Source: Flavobacteriaceae bacterium UBA3440 (lineage in GTDB: Bacteria; Bacteroidota; Bacteroidia; Flavobacteriales; Flavobacteriaceae). From it: a DNA stretch of 11,792 bases. The translations under genes and the position numbers were made by a program. This document shows positions 1 through 6,572 of the stretch, piece after piece; position 1 is the first letter of the stretch, and each line of letters starts with the position of its first letter. Under the pieces are notes generated by a model. It searched no databases and was not told the DNA's origin. It worked only from the letters and a program-made list of their open reading frames with translations. The stretch covers positions 1-11,792 of the forward strand of contig DFSJ01000139.1 in assembly GCA_002378585.1 (NCBI GenBank), given 5' to 3'.

Positions 1-369
1 TTTCTCAAAGGGATTACCCAAGAAGATCAATTGAAAAAATACGCTCTAATACTGATTAATCAGGAAGGGTCCGCATGGGTGGAAACCGATATGAGGGCAA
101 TGATGAATCCCACACGCATGAAAACCATTGGTCAATGCGCTGAAAAGCTGGTATCCCATATACACATGAAATGCCCTAAATGCAAGACACTTGGATTTTC
201 TCCAGATAAACCCCTTCATGGGCTGCCTTGTGCGCAGTGCGGACAACCCACTAGTTCTGTGATGGGTTGGCTTCATCGTTGCGCTCGTTGCGGATACCAA
301 CAATTGGAACACAATAAAGGGGGAAAACTTCTAGAAGACCCAGGGTTTTGCACTTATTGTAATCCATAA
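1..369 (+). CDS. DUF6671 family protein, C-terminal part (5' end outside window)
   Basis: The reading frame is open from the first base, so this is the last 122 residues of a longer protein. A TTG at 31 could be read as a start, but the frame continues upstream and the residues before it (FLKGITQEDQ) look like coding sequence. The segment has the DUF6671 signature: a TDMRAMMNPTRM stretch followed by four CxxC pairs (CPKC, CAQC, CARC, CTYC) that would form two zinc-ribbon-like sites. The GLPCAQCGQPT piece is the most recognisable part. The family has no established biochemical role known to me; the cysteines suggest zinc binding. A gap of about 70 bp separates it from the next gene, so co-transcription is uncertain. 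Family assignment is from memory of the motif and is fairly secure; function is unknown. Confidence 0.75.
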   Translation, partial: FLKGITQEDQLKKYALILINQEGSAWVETDMRAMMNPTRMKTIGQCAEKLVSHIHMKCPKCKTLGFSPDKPLHGLPCAQCGQPTSSVMGWLHRCARCGYQQLEHNKGGKLLEDPGFCTYCNP

Positions 370-372
370 ACA

Positions 373-395
373 TTTATTATATAATGCATAATAAA
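373..395. terminator. AT-rich hairpin after the DUF6671 gene
   Basis: An 8-bp perfect inverted repeat, TTTATTAT at 373-380 and ATAATAAA at 388-395, flanks a 7-nt loop. It starts three bases after the DUF6671 stop codon, in an AT-rich gap. The stem has no G or C and no clean T-tract follows, so it would be a weak terminator. It may only reflect base composition. Confidence 0.25.
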
Positions 396-425
396 CATAT
401 ATAAAAATAAATAAAACTGATGTCA

Positions 426-433
426 CAACTTTG
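426..433 (+). promoter_or_regulatory. Possible -7 promoter box ahead of the sbtA unit
   Basis: CAACTTTG matches the Bacteroidota -7 consensus TAnnTTTG at 5 of 6 fixed positions and ends 9 nt before the ATG at 443. No TTG/TTTG -33 element is found 17-23 nt upstream. This is weak evidence, offered because some promoter is expected in this gap. Confidence 0.2.
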
Positions 434-442
434 CCTCCAAAA

Positions 443-619
443 ATGAATCCACTCAAAAGATTTTTTATCGCATGCTTCCTGGCCTTCTGGCTGATCGCGC
501 TCCTTTGGCTAGAAATAGATCTATTTGCTGAGGCCTTCTGCGCCAGCTTTATCATTATGATTGCTCTGTGGATACGTGAAAGAAACCTAAACCAACCCCA
601 TGAACAAACAAAAAATTAA
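443..619 (+). CDS. 58-aa membrane miniprotein, first gene of the sbtA unit
   Basis: I do not recognise this protein. It has two hydrophobic stretches at about residues 7-25 and 30-48, separated by a short acidic turn (LEIDLFAE) and followed by a basic and polar tail (RERNLNQPHEQTKN). This predicts a small two-helix membrane hairpin. Start: an in-frame TTG lies at 431, but ATG at 443 gives a conventional short basic start (MNPLKRF) and is preferred. Its last 20 bases overlap the next gene, which starts at 600, so translation of the two is probably coupled. The sbtA-type transporter gene follows the second gene by only a few bases. A role as an accessory subunit or regulator of that transporter is inference from position only. 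Confidence 0.6.
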   Translation: MNPLKRFFIACFLAFWLIALLWLEIDLFAEAFCASFIIMIALWIRERNLNQPHEQTKN

Positions 620-896
620 ATCAAAAGATTTGGACCTTTCACTGTTGGAAGGAAATTTTGAAAAAAAGGAATTGAATCAATTGCTCGGTCAATGGATTGC
701 GCAACAGATCAATCAGTGCAAGATAGATCGTTGGGCGGCATGGGAAAGAAATCATCAGATAGATACTACTGCTTTTGACCTACAAATTGAAAAATTGAGG
801 GAACAGCGCGCCATTATTGAATCGTACTTAAGCAGTATTGAGCCGACAGGCAATCACAAGATTGCCGCGCAAATCAATGTTCAACTTAAGGCTTAA
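600..896 (+). CDS. 98-aa helical soluble protein, second gene of the sbtA unit
   Basis: I do not recognise this protein. It has no signal peptide or membrane segment and is rich in charged residues and glutamine. It is probably nearly all helix: residues about 10-45 (LDLSLLEGNF through INQCKIDRW) and about 56-82 (DLQIEKLREQRAIIESYL) look amphipathic, the second resembling a short coiled coil. The start ATG lies inside the end of the 58-aa membrane gene, a 20-bp overlap. Its stop is five bases before the TTG start of the transporter gene. The arrangement suggests a cytoplasmic partner of the membrane proteins encoded on either side. It is not a PII-like protein: it is too helical, and I see no ferredoxin-like fold or T-loop pattern. 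Confidence 0.65.
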   Translation: MNKQKIKSKDLDLSLLEGNFEKKELNQLLGQWIAQQINQCKIDRWAAWERNHQIDTTAFDLQIEKLREQRAIIESYLSSIEPTGNHKIAAQINVQLKA

Positions 897-901
897 TCGA
901 T

Positions 902-1867
902 TTGGAATGGAATTTATTGGCTGACAACTTCAGCAACCCTGCTTTACTTTTTTTTATTTTAGGCTTATTGGCCGTTCAATTAAAAAGCGACCTGACCATA
1001 CCGGAACACTCCTCAAAATTCATCACCTTATATCTGTTGTTTTCTATTGGTTTTCGAGGTGGGCAAGAACTGGCCCACAGCTCTATGGACGCTGAAATGA
1101 TCGGGACTTTGGTGGCGGGGATATTGGCTTCAGCACTAGTGCCTCTCTACACGTTTTACCTGCTGAAAAGAAAATTAGGCGTAGAAAATGCAGGAGCTAT
1201 TGCAGCCTCTTATGGATCTGTCAGCGCGGTTACCTTCATCACCGCAGTTGCATTTTTAGAGACACATCAGATTCACTTTGGCGGGCATATGGTGGCCGTA
1301 ATGGCCTCTATGGAAGCCCCCGCCATTGTGACGGGAATGCTTTTGATTTCCTTACATCGCGAAAAACAGACCAATGAAATCCCCATCGTGCAAACAGTCA
1401 AACACGCATTTACTAACGGCAGTGTATTTCTGATTTTGGGGAGCTTGCTCATCGGGTATATAACCAGTGACGCCCAAGCTGAAGGCATCAAGCCATTTAC
1501 CACGGATTTATTCAAAGGATTCTTGGCGATATTTCTTTTGGACATGGGGATTACCAGCGGAAAAAAATTGAAATCATTTTGGAAACACGGTTGGTTTACC
1601 GTGGTATTTGCCATTGGAATTCCACTGATTAACGGATCGCTCATGGCCTTTATCAGTGATCTATTTATGGTTACTGAAGGAAATCGATTGTTGTTATCCG
1701 TCCTAGCTGCAAGTGCCTCATACATCGCTGTGCCCGCAGCCATGCGTCTGGCTGCGCCAAAGGCCAACCCAGGGATCTATATTCCCATGGCCTTGGCAGT
1801 AACCTTTCCGATGAATATTATCTTTGGAATACCTTGGTACCTCTACTTGATTCACCTAACCATGTAA
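902..1867 (+). CDS. sbtA: SbtA-type sodium-dependent bicarbonate transporter
   Basis: This is a membrane permease of the SbtA (formerly DUF897) family, which imports bicarbonate with sodium across the inner membrane. The 321 residues form two inverted halves of about five helices each. The paired broken-helix motifs are visible as SYGSVSAVTFITAVAFLE (about 103-120) and AASASYIAVPAAMRLAAPKA (about 269-288), followed by NPGIYIPMALAV, aligning by eye with the Synechocystis protein. The cytoplasmic linker between the halves (about 152-172) is short compared with cyanobacterial SbtA. Start: the frame opens only at 890, and TTG at 902 is the only ordinary candidate near the expected N-terminus; the ATG at 907 is out of frame. 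No PII-like SbtB gene is adjacent. Two small genes precede it in the same transcriptional direction. Substrate is inferred from family; sodium-driven transport of another small anion is possible. Confidence 0.85.
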   Translation: MEWNLLADNFSNPALLFFILGLLAVQLKSDLTIPEHSSKFITLYLLFSIGFRGGQELAHSSMDAEMIGTLVAGILASALVPLYTFYLLKRKLGVENAGAIAASYGSVSAVTFITAVAFLETHQIHFGGHMVAVMASMEAPAIVTGMLLISLHREKQTNEIPIVQTVKHAFTNGSVFLILGSLLIGYITSDAQAEGIKPFTTDLFKGFLAIFLLDMGITSGKKLKSFWKHGWFTVVFAIGIPLINGSLMAFISDLFMVTEGNRLLLSVLAASASYIAVPAAMRLAAPKANPGIYIPMALAVTFPMNIIFGIPWYLYLIHLTM

Positions 1868-1877
1868 TAATTAGGTG
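1853..1877. terminator. Hairpin spanning both stop codons of convergent genes
   Basis: CACCTAA at 1853-1859 and TTAGGTG at 1871-1877 form a 7-bp perfect stem with an 11-nt loop. The sbtA stop (1865-1867) lies in the loop and the stop of the minus-strand synthase (1871-1873) lies in the right arm. The genes are separated by only three bases, so this is the only place for a shared terminator. A T-run on the plus strand (1888-1892) starts about ten bases later. Strength is doubtful. Confidence 0.35.
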
Positions 1878-2833
1878 TAGCTCGCTCTTTTTAGCTTGTC
1901 ATTCAATGCGGAGCCCAAACCATGCTCAGCAAACCAAGTGGTGACTATCAAATCAAAATTTTGTTCATCAAGTTTATCCAATACTCGATAAAAATGATGG
2001 GCGACAGCCTCAAGTGACAGATCATCTGACCAGTAAAACACATCGGCAGGGATTGATTCAAAAACGGGCATCGGCTCTTGGGCAACTATAGCAACACGCC
2101 CATAATTTTCGGAAAGTTGATGCACCTCATCCCATAGATCAACCACTAATAAGGGTGTTTTTGGAGCGTAATGCTTGGGGTACATCCCAGGGGCCAACAC
2201 CTCCTTGTGGGTCCCGGGCCTAAATAAAATATCTGGACAGACCTCTTTAAGCTGGTCGAAAGTGATGGACCCTAAGCGAAATACCTCAGGAATCCCCTCA
2301 GGTGTAAAGCCCACAATGGTAGACTCTATACCCAAGCTACAATCGCCTCCATCCAACACTAAGGGGACTTGGTCGCCTAAATTGCGGACGACATGAGCCG
2401 CAGAGGTTGGACTCAAGGTGCCAAATAGGTTGGCGCTTGGAGCAACAATTGGGTTGGGGTATGCCTCGAGCAAAGCAAGAGCCACTGGATGGTTGGGTAC
2501 CCGAACGGCAAAAGTAGATTTGCCTGCTGTAATCTGATCGGGTATATGCGCTTTTTTGGGCAAAACTAAAGTCAGGGGGCCTGGCCAAAACACCTTGGCT
2601 AGTGCTTCCGCTTGGGGATAAAAAACCAATGCGTGGGATTGAGCATGCGCTAGTGAAGCCACATGGAGAATCAAAGGATTAAAGCTGGGGCGTTTTTTAA
2701 CTCGATAAACTTCAGCAACGCCCTGAGGATTTAGGGCATCAGCTGCCAGACCGTAAACGGTTTCGGTAGGCATGCCAATCACCCTTCCTGAGCGAAGCAA
2801 ATCAGAAGCTGATTTAATATCACGAGAAATCAT
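1871..2833 (-). CDS. L-threonylcarbamoyladenylate synthase (Sua5/TsaC type)
   Basis: The enzyme makes threonylcarbamoyl-AMP from threonine, bicarbonate and ATP in the cytoplasm. This is the first step of the t6A modification at position 37 of tRNAs that read ANN codons. At 320 residues it is the long Sua5 form. The YrdC domain (about 8-190) shows the start motif GMPTETVYGLAADA, the basic KKRPSFNPLILHV stretch, WPGPLTLVLP, FAVRVPNHP, APSAN and GIESTIVGF. The linker LAPGMYPKHYAPKTPL leads to a C-terminal Sua5 domain (about 228-320) ending in GLGSALNDKLKRAS. Start: ATG at 2833 gives the usual short lead before the first motif; a longer TTG start at 2869 would add 12 residues and coincides with a possible promoter element. 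It converges on sbtA with a three-base gap. Family assignment is very secure. Confidence 0.95.
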   Translation of the reverse strand: MISRDIKSASDLLRSGRVIGMPTETVYGLAADALNPQGVAEVYRVKKRPSFNPLILHVASLAHAQSHALVFYPQAEALAKVFWPGPLTLVLPKKAHIPDQITAGKSTFAVRVPNHPVALALLEAYPNPIVAPSANLFGTLSPTSAAHVVRNLGDQVPLVLDGGDCSLGIESTIVGFTPEGIPEVFRLGSITFDQLKEVCPDILFRPGTHKEVLAPGMYPKHYAPKTPLLVVDLWDEVHQLSENYGRVAIVAQEPMPVFESIPADVFYWSDDLSLEAVAHHFYRVLDKLDEQNFDLIVTTWFAEHGLGSALNDKLKRASYT

Positions 2834-2837
2834 AGGG

Positions 2838-2869
2838 CAAATGTACCCTGGACCGAGGGTAAAAACCAA
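2838..2869 (-). promoter_or_regulatory. Candidate promoter of the Sua5/TsaC-type gene
   Basis: On the minus strand, TTG (2869-2867) is followed after 21 nt by TACATTTG (2845-2838), a full match to the Bacteroidota -7 consensus TAnnTTTG with acceptable -33 spacing. The ATG at 2833 begins only four bases after the box, so the transcript would be leaderless or nearly so. This also argues against translation from the upstream TTG. It is a pattern match only. Confidence 0.4.
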
Positions 2870-2936
2870 GGATGGGCCTATTATTTTTTATGCATTTGAT
2901 AAATGTATTAAATGAAAATAATCTGTTATCGGGGGG

Positions 2937-2944
2937 TAACTTTG
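2937..2944 (+). promoter_or_regulatory. Candidate -7 box ahead of the prohibitin-family lipoprotein
   Basis: TAACTTTG matches TAnnTTTG fully and lies 19 nt before the ATG at 2964, predicting a short leader of roughly a dozen bases. No convincing TTG -33 element is found at the usual distance. A run of six G immediately precedes the box. Confidence 0.35.
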
Positions 2945-2963
2945 AAAATAAAATATTTGACCT

Positions 2964-3734
2964 ATGAAACAGATTGCTTTTTTATTATCGATGTGCTTTA
3001 TGGCTAGTTGTGCAGTAATCAGACCGGGAGAAGCTGGTGTAAAACAACGCTTTGGACATTTTTCTGAAGGAGTTAAAACAGAGGGATTGGTGTTTTTCAA
3101 TCCGATTACCTCTAAAGTGGTCAAAGCATCCATTCAAACCAACAACATCGAGTTGTTTTTAAACCTGCCCAGTAAAGAAGGGTTAAGTGTTGATTCTGAA
3201 ATCTCTATTCTTTACCGTTTAGAGACGGAAAAAGTACCCCAGGTGCTTCAAGAGATCGGCAAAGACTACAAGTCCATCATCACCAGTGTCTTTAGATCAG
3301 CCTCGGCAGATGTGTGTGCTCAGTTTTTTGCCAAAGATATGCACTCCGGAAAGCGGGCTGATATCGAGTACTCCATCAAAGGAAAAATGGAAGAAACCTT
3401 GGCCAACCAGGGTATTATCATCGAAGCCGTGCTGCTCAAAAGCATCCAACTGCCTAGAGGGCTCTCTTCCTCTATAGAACAAAAATTGCAGGCAGAGCAA
3501 GATGCCATGCGCATGGTGTTTTTACTTGATCAATCAAAACTTGAAGCGGAACGCAAAATTATCGAAGCCACCGGTGAGCGCGATGCCCAAAAGATATTGG
3601 CCGAAGGCCTCACTGATGAAATCATCAAAATCCGAAGCATTGAAGCTTTTATCGAGCTTTCAAAATCCAACAATGCCAAGGTCATTATCAGTGACGGACA
3701 GGCCCCCTATCTAATCAATGGGGTAAAAGAATAG
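2964..3734 (+). CDS. Prohibitin/SPFH (band 7) family lipoprotein
   Basis: This is a 256-residue SPFH-domain protein, a family that forms large membrane-associated ring or cage assemblies. The N-terminus is a short basic and hydrophobic signal ending in FMASC, so Cys16 is a likely lipidation site. The usual prohibitin transmembrane helix is replaced by this lipoprotein signal. The SPFH domain spans about 18-170, beginning VIRPGEAGVKQRFG and including SIQTNNIELFLNLPSKEGLSV and the EAVLLKSIQLP strand. A charged coiled coil follows at about 170-232 (IEQKLQAEQDAM, KLEAERKIIEATGERDAQKI), ending in the family tail ELSKSNNAKVIISDG. It is transcribed alone: a promoter-like box lies upstream and a strong terminator follows. 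The lipobox has Met at -3, which is less usual, so anchoring by an uncleaved signal remains possible. Confidence 0.88.
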   Translation: MKQIAFLLSMCFMASCAVIRPGEAGVKQRFGHFSEGVKTEGLVFFNPITSKVVKASIQTNNIELFLNLPSKEGLSVDSEISILYRLETEKVPQVLQEIGKDYKSIITSVFRSASADVCAQFFAKDMHSGKRADIEYSIKGKMEETLANQGIIIEAVLLKSIQLPRGLSSSIEQKLQAEQDAMRMVFLLDQSKLEAERKIIEATGERDAQKILAEGLTDEIIKIRSIEAFIELSKSNNAKVIISDGQAPYLINGVKE

Positions 3735-3772
3735 GGGTGACCTTATTGTTTGTTTGTTAGTTAAGTTGTGTT

Positions 3773-3797
3773 AAAGCACCCCAAGTGGGTGCTTTTT
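3773..3797 (+). terminator. Rho-independent terminator of the prohibitin-family gene
   Basis: AAAGCACCC (3773-3781) pairs perfectly with GGGTGCTTT (3787-3795) around a 5-nt loop, and the T-run continues to 3797. The hairpin ends one base before the stop codon of the convergent minus-strand lipoprotein gene at 3798. It may therefore also serve that operon from the other side, although the T-run in that direction is shorter. Confidence 0.8.
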
Positions 3798-4226
3798 CTA
3801 TTCGTACAACTTGATCCATTCCACCTGCTGATGTTCATCAAATTTAACGACCAAACTGCGCAAATTCATCGACCAAAACCCAAACGCCTTGACCTGATCT
3901 ATGGTGTAGTAATAATGATTGTTTTCAGAACGTGTTTCTGGACCTAACAAACGCAGCACCTCAGGCTTTGAAAGCGCCCTCAATTCTTGACTGTACAAAA
4001 CCTCGCGATAAATTTCAGGTCTAAAAGGGTACACATCGCCCTCTTTTTTTTGCCATTTCTGAGAATCAAAGGGCATGGTAAGATCTTTCAAATGTTGCTC
4101 TATCCCCAAACTATGCAACTCGTGATTCACTGGTTTACGGTAGTCCACCGTGTTCTGGTCCCCGTCTTTATCGGAAGCACAAGCGAAACAAACCACACAA
4201 ATCAGCCAATAAACTCGACGCATCAT
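3798..4226 (-). CDS. Small lipoprotein with a BamE/SmpA-like C-terminal region
   Basis: This 142-residue protein starts with a lipoprotein signal (MMRRVYWLICVVCFAC), placing the lipidated cysteine at residue 16, followed by an acidic stretch (SDKDGD). The C-terminal part (about 78-140) runs ELRALSKPEVLRLLGPE, then HYYYTID, then LRSLVVKFDEHQQVEWIKLYE. This order (LLG-P motif, Tyr-rich strand, hydrophobic strand, FD turn, final strand) resembles the SmpA/OmlA/BamE fold, but similarity is by pattern only. Its ATG overlaps the stop of the DNA glycosylase gene in an ATGA arrangement, so it is the last gene of a three-gene operon. It is probably a periplasmic or outer-membrane protein. There is no evidence that it belongs to a BAM complex here. 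Confidence 0.75.
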   Translation of the reverse strand: MMRRVYWLICVVCFACASDKDGDQNTVDYRKPVNHELHSLGIEQHLKDLTMPFDSQKWQKKEGDVYPFRPEIYREVLYSQELRALSKPEVLRLLGPETRSENNHYYYTIDQVKAFGFWSMNLRSLVVKFDEHQQVEWIKLYE

Positions 4227-4948
4227 GTTTTTTTTGTTGAGGAAAGCAACGTTAACCGCTCGGGTTCTGGGAAACGCTCAATGGCATACCGAATAGTTGT
4301 CCGAGGCAGTTGTTTCCCCCACTGCTCAAGAAAACTGCGCAACACCGCTACATCTCTTTTACCAACCTCGCGCAGCATCCATCCACACGCCTTATGCATC
4401 AATGATTCAGGATCCTCTTTCAATGTTAGGCAAAATGATAGTATTTCTTCAAAACGATCTTTTTTGATTAAGTGTAAACAAGCAACTACGGCAATACGTC
4501 TGGTCCACAAATGATCGCTGTTTACCCAGTCATACAAGACTTCGGTACCGTATTGAGCGCTATGCTCACCAACAATGATATGAGCGCTTAAATCGACTAA
4601 GTCCCAATTATTAATGCGCTCAAAATGATGGGTGTAAAATTCGTACACGGTGTTTCTCTCTGACGCTGTTTTGGCTTTTTTGAATTGCTCCACCAAGATC
4701 AATACGCCCACCATACGTACTTCATGAACCTGGTGATCCAACAGTGTATGTACTTCTTTGAGGGGTAGTCTACCGTATTGCTGGGCAATTGCTCTTGCTT
4801 GGGGATTGCGCACGCCCCAGAAAACATCTCCAGCACCGTATTGGCCCGGATCGGTTTTAAAAAACCTTTGGGCCACTTCAGCATACGTTGGGGTTCCTGT
4901 AGCTTTAACAACTTCAACAACCTCTTGCGCAGAGGGAATTAAAACCAT
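4223..4948 (-). CDS. AlkD-family DNA alkylation repair glycosylase
   Basis: This 241-residue protein belongs to the HEAT-repeat DNA glycosylases of the AlkD family, which remove positively charged N3- and N7-alkylated purines without base flipping. Residues equivalent to the Bacillus cereus AlkD active site can be read. Trp115 and Asp119 lie in NNWDLVDLSA, Arg150/Arg151 in LWTRRIAVV, and Trp190 in KACGWMLREVGKR. The N-terminal part has the family motif VFWGVRNPQARAIA (about 42-55), and the rest is consecutive short helices. Length is normal for the family. It overlaps the end of corA by 10 bp and shares an ATGA junction with the downstream lipoprotein gene, so it is translated from a corA-led transcript. 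Nothing near it indicates an alkylation-induced (Ada-like) regulon. Confidence 0.93.
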   Translation of the reverse strand: MVLIPSAQEVVEVVKATGTPTYAEVAQRFFKTDPGQYGAGDVFWGVRNPQARAIAQQYGRLPLKEVHTLLDHQVHEVRMVGVLILVEQFKKAKTASERNTVYEFYTHHFERINNWDLVDLSAHIIVGEHSAQYGTEVLYDWVNSDHLWTRRIAVVACLHLIKKDRFEEILSFCLTLKEDPESLMHKACGWMLREVGKRDVAVLRSFLEQWGKQLPRTTIRYAIERFPEPERLTLLSSTKKT

Positions 4949-5916
4949 TTCTTAGATTTGAAGTAGGACAGGACGCCTATAAAAGTAACTGCCATAATTC
5001 CCAAAATGATATAGTATCCATTTGGCGAAGAAAGCTCAGGCATATACTTGAAATTCATACCGTAAACTCCTGCCAAAAAAGTTAGTGGAATAAAGGTCAC
5101 TGAAAAAATAGTTAGGGTTTTCATCACCTCATTGAGCTTTTGGCTCTGTAGGCTATACATCAGATTTACTGAGCTTTCAATCTCTTGAATCTCGAAATCG
5201 ATTTCAGAAAGCAAAATCGCACATTGTTCCTTGAGTTCAGCAAAATACTTTTTGTGCACTTGGTGGTTGTCGATTGATTCTAACTTCAAACATATCTCTC
5301 TCAGTGAGGTTCCGGCTCTTTTTATTTTGATTAATTTCTTTTTGCTTTTTTCCAACCGCAACATCACCTCTGTGGTTGGCTCAGTATGTAGCAGTCGAGA
5401 CATATCCCATTCTTTCTGTGTTAATTTTCGAAATGTCGCCTTGTAATTTTCTACAATTGATTCCAAAATCAAGTAAAATAGGTAATCGGTGCCTTGTTTG
5501 CGCACCACGCCGCGATCGTGTTCGATACGTTCCCGAATCCAACCGAAATAGTCTCCTTTTTTCTCTTGAATGCTCCAAAGTATCTGGTGATCAAACATAA
5601 AATACATCTGCTCAGATCCCAGGCTTTTTTGATCCGTTTTTAAAATGCGAATGGAAACAAAAAGTGTCTGATCTACATGAAGTAATTTATTGGCGTGCTC
5701 CGGAGCCCCCAATAACTTAATTAAAAAATCATCCCAGGTAAGCCCCTTAATCAGATGAGCAAATTCTTCCTGAAAGTGGAGTCCATAGGTGTTGATCCAG
5801 CACACAGCACTGTTGGCCAATTTTTCTCGAGCATACACTTGATCGGGAAAAGGATGGGTATCATACAACCCCTTTTGGTAGTGTATTACGGAGGTATTTT
5901 GGGCAAATGCGTTCAT
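4939..5916 (-). CDS. corA: CorA-family magnesium/cobalt transporter
   Basis: This is an inner-membrane divalent cation channel of the CorA/Mrs2/Alr1 family, working as a pentamer. The 325 residues have a large cytoplasmic alpha/beta domain (about 1-240) and a long stalk helix. Helix 1 is at about 267-285 (LTIFSVTFIPLTFLAG), the signature YGMNF is at 285-289 with MPEL after it, and helix 2 is at about 301-319. The protein ends in a basic tail (FKSKKWF). The GMN selectivity motif is intact. Start: ATG at 5916 is preferred over a TTG one codon upstream. It is the first gene of a minus-strand operon and diverges from the sigma-factor gene across an 83-bp gap. No Mg2+-sensing leader can be recognised in that gap. 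Confidence 0.95.
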   Translation of the reverse strand: MNAFAQNTSVIHYQKGLYDTHPFPDQVYAREKLANSAVCWINTYGLHFQEEFAHLIKGLTWDDFLIKLLGAPEHANKLLHVDQTLFVSIRILKTDQKSLGSEQMYFMFDHQILWSIQEKKGDYFGWIRERIEHDRGVVRKQGTDYLFYLILESIVENYKATFRKLTQKEWDMSRLLHTEPTTEVMLRLEKSKKKLIKIKRAGTSLREICLKLESIDNHQVHKKYFAELKEQCAILLSEIDFEIQEIESSVNLMYSLQSQKLNEVMKTLTIFSVTFIPLTFLAGVYGMNFKYMPELSSPNGYYIILGIMAVTFIGVLSYFKSKKWF

Positions 5917-5958
5917 CAATCCACTTATTTGCCACTAATTTAGCAGAAAAAGTAACCA

Positions 5959-5987
5959 TTTGCCTTTTTTATGCGTCTATAGATGTG
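5959..5987 (+). promoter_or_regulatory. Candidate promoter of the sigma-factor operon
   Basis: TTTG at 5959-5962 and TAGATGTG at 5980-5987 are separated by 17 nt. They resemble the Bacteroidota -33 (TTTG) and -7 (TAnnTTTG, one mismatch) elements at an accepted spacing. Transcription would begin a few bases before the ATG at 6000, giving a very short leader. If real, it is a housekeeping-type promoter rather than one read by the ECF factor itself. Confidence 0.35.
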
Positions 5988-5999
5988 TAGCCCGAGTAC

Positions 6000-6572
6000 A
6001 TGAATTTGATCAACCGCAAAAAGTCCCTCACTGAACTGATCCAACAGGCACGTCTCCATGAACGAAATGCCCAGGCGGAACTCTTTCATCGTTTTGGGGC
6101 CAAAATGCTGGGTGTTTGCAGAAACTACATCAAAGACACTCAACATGCGGAAGAGGTAATGCTCGATGGTTTTTTTAAAGCATTGACAAAAATTGACCAG
6201 TTTAAAAACGAAGGGGCTTTCGAGGGGTGGTTGCGACAAATCATGGTTCGAGAATGCCTGAGCTGGCTCCGTTCAAAAAAAGAACTATTGATCGAGCAAG
6301 ATATCGACGAGCTCTATTCTCTGGCTGTGTCTGCTGAGGTAGAATCTACCTGGACAGAACAAGTGCTTTCTGAATGGGTCGATGCTCTGACACCTGGATG
6401 TAAGGTGGTTTTTATGCTTTTTGTCGTAGAAGGTTATCAACACCACGAAATTGCCCAGATGCTTGATATTACCCTAGGTGCCTCAAAGGCCCAATTAAAC
6501 AAAGCCCGAAAGGCTTTACAGATCCAATATATGGAATCCAAAAAAGAACATTATGCCACACCAAGAAACTAA
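6000..6572 (+). CDS. ECF-family RNA polymerase sigma factor
   Basis: This 190-residue sigma-70-family factor has only regions 2 and 4, the ECF layout. Region 2 covers about 22-92, with HAEEVMLDGFFKALTKIDQF in the core-binding part and GAFEGWLRQIMVRECLSWLRS in the -10-recognition part. Region 4 covers about 122-175, with DALTPGCKVVFMLFVVEGY and the helix-turn-helix EIAQMLDITLGASKAQLNKARKAL. The usual region 4 motif has Ser after the Gly turn (GTSKS); here it is GASKA. Its last 20 bases overlap the next gene, which encodes a single-pass membrane protein that looks like the cognate anti-sigma factor. Function: redirects RNA polymerase to a small regulon, probably an envelope response; target promoters cannot be read from this window. 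Confidence 0.95.
   Translation: MNLINRKKSLTELIQQARLHERNAQAELFHRFGAKMLGVCRNYIKDTQHAEEVMLDGFFKALTKIDQFKNEGAFEGWLRQIMVRECLSWLRSKKELLIEQDIDELYSLAVSAEVESTWTEQVLSEWVDALTPGCKVVFMLFVVEGYQHHEIAQMLDITLGASKAQLNKARKALQIQYMESKKEHYATPRN

Noticed and set aside
1273..1767. 164-codon open frame on the minus strand inside the sbtA-type gene
   Set aside because: It is the antisense of a well-supported transporter gene, and its translation has no recognisable motif.
2895..2944. TTTG at 2895-2898 as the -33 partner of the TAACTTTG box
   Set aside because: The spacing is 38 nt, well beyond the 17-23 nt expected.
3987..4514. 175-codon open frame on the plus strand across the lipoprotein and AlkD-like genes
   Set aside because: Both minus-strand genes are supported by motifs and by an ATGA junction inside this stretch; the plus-strand translation has no family pattern.
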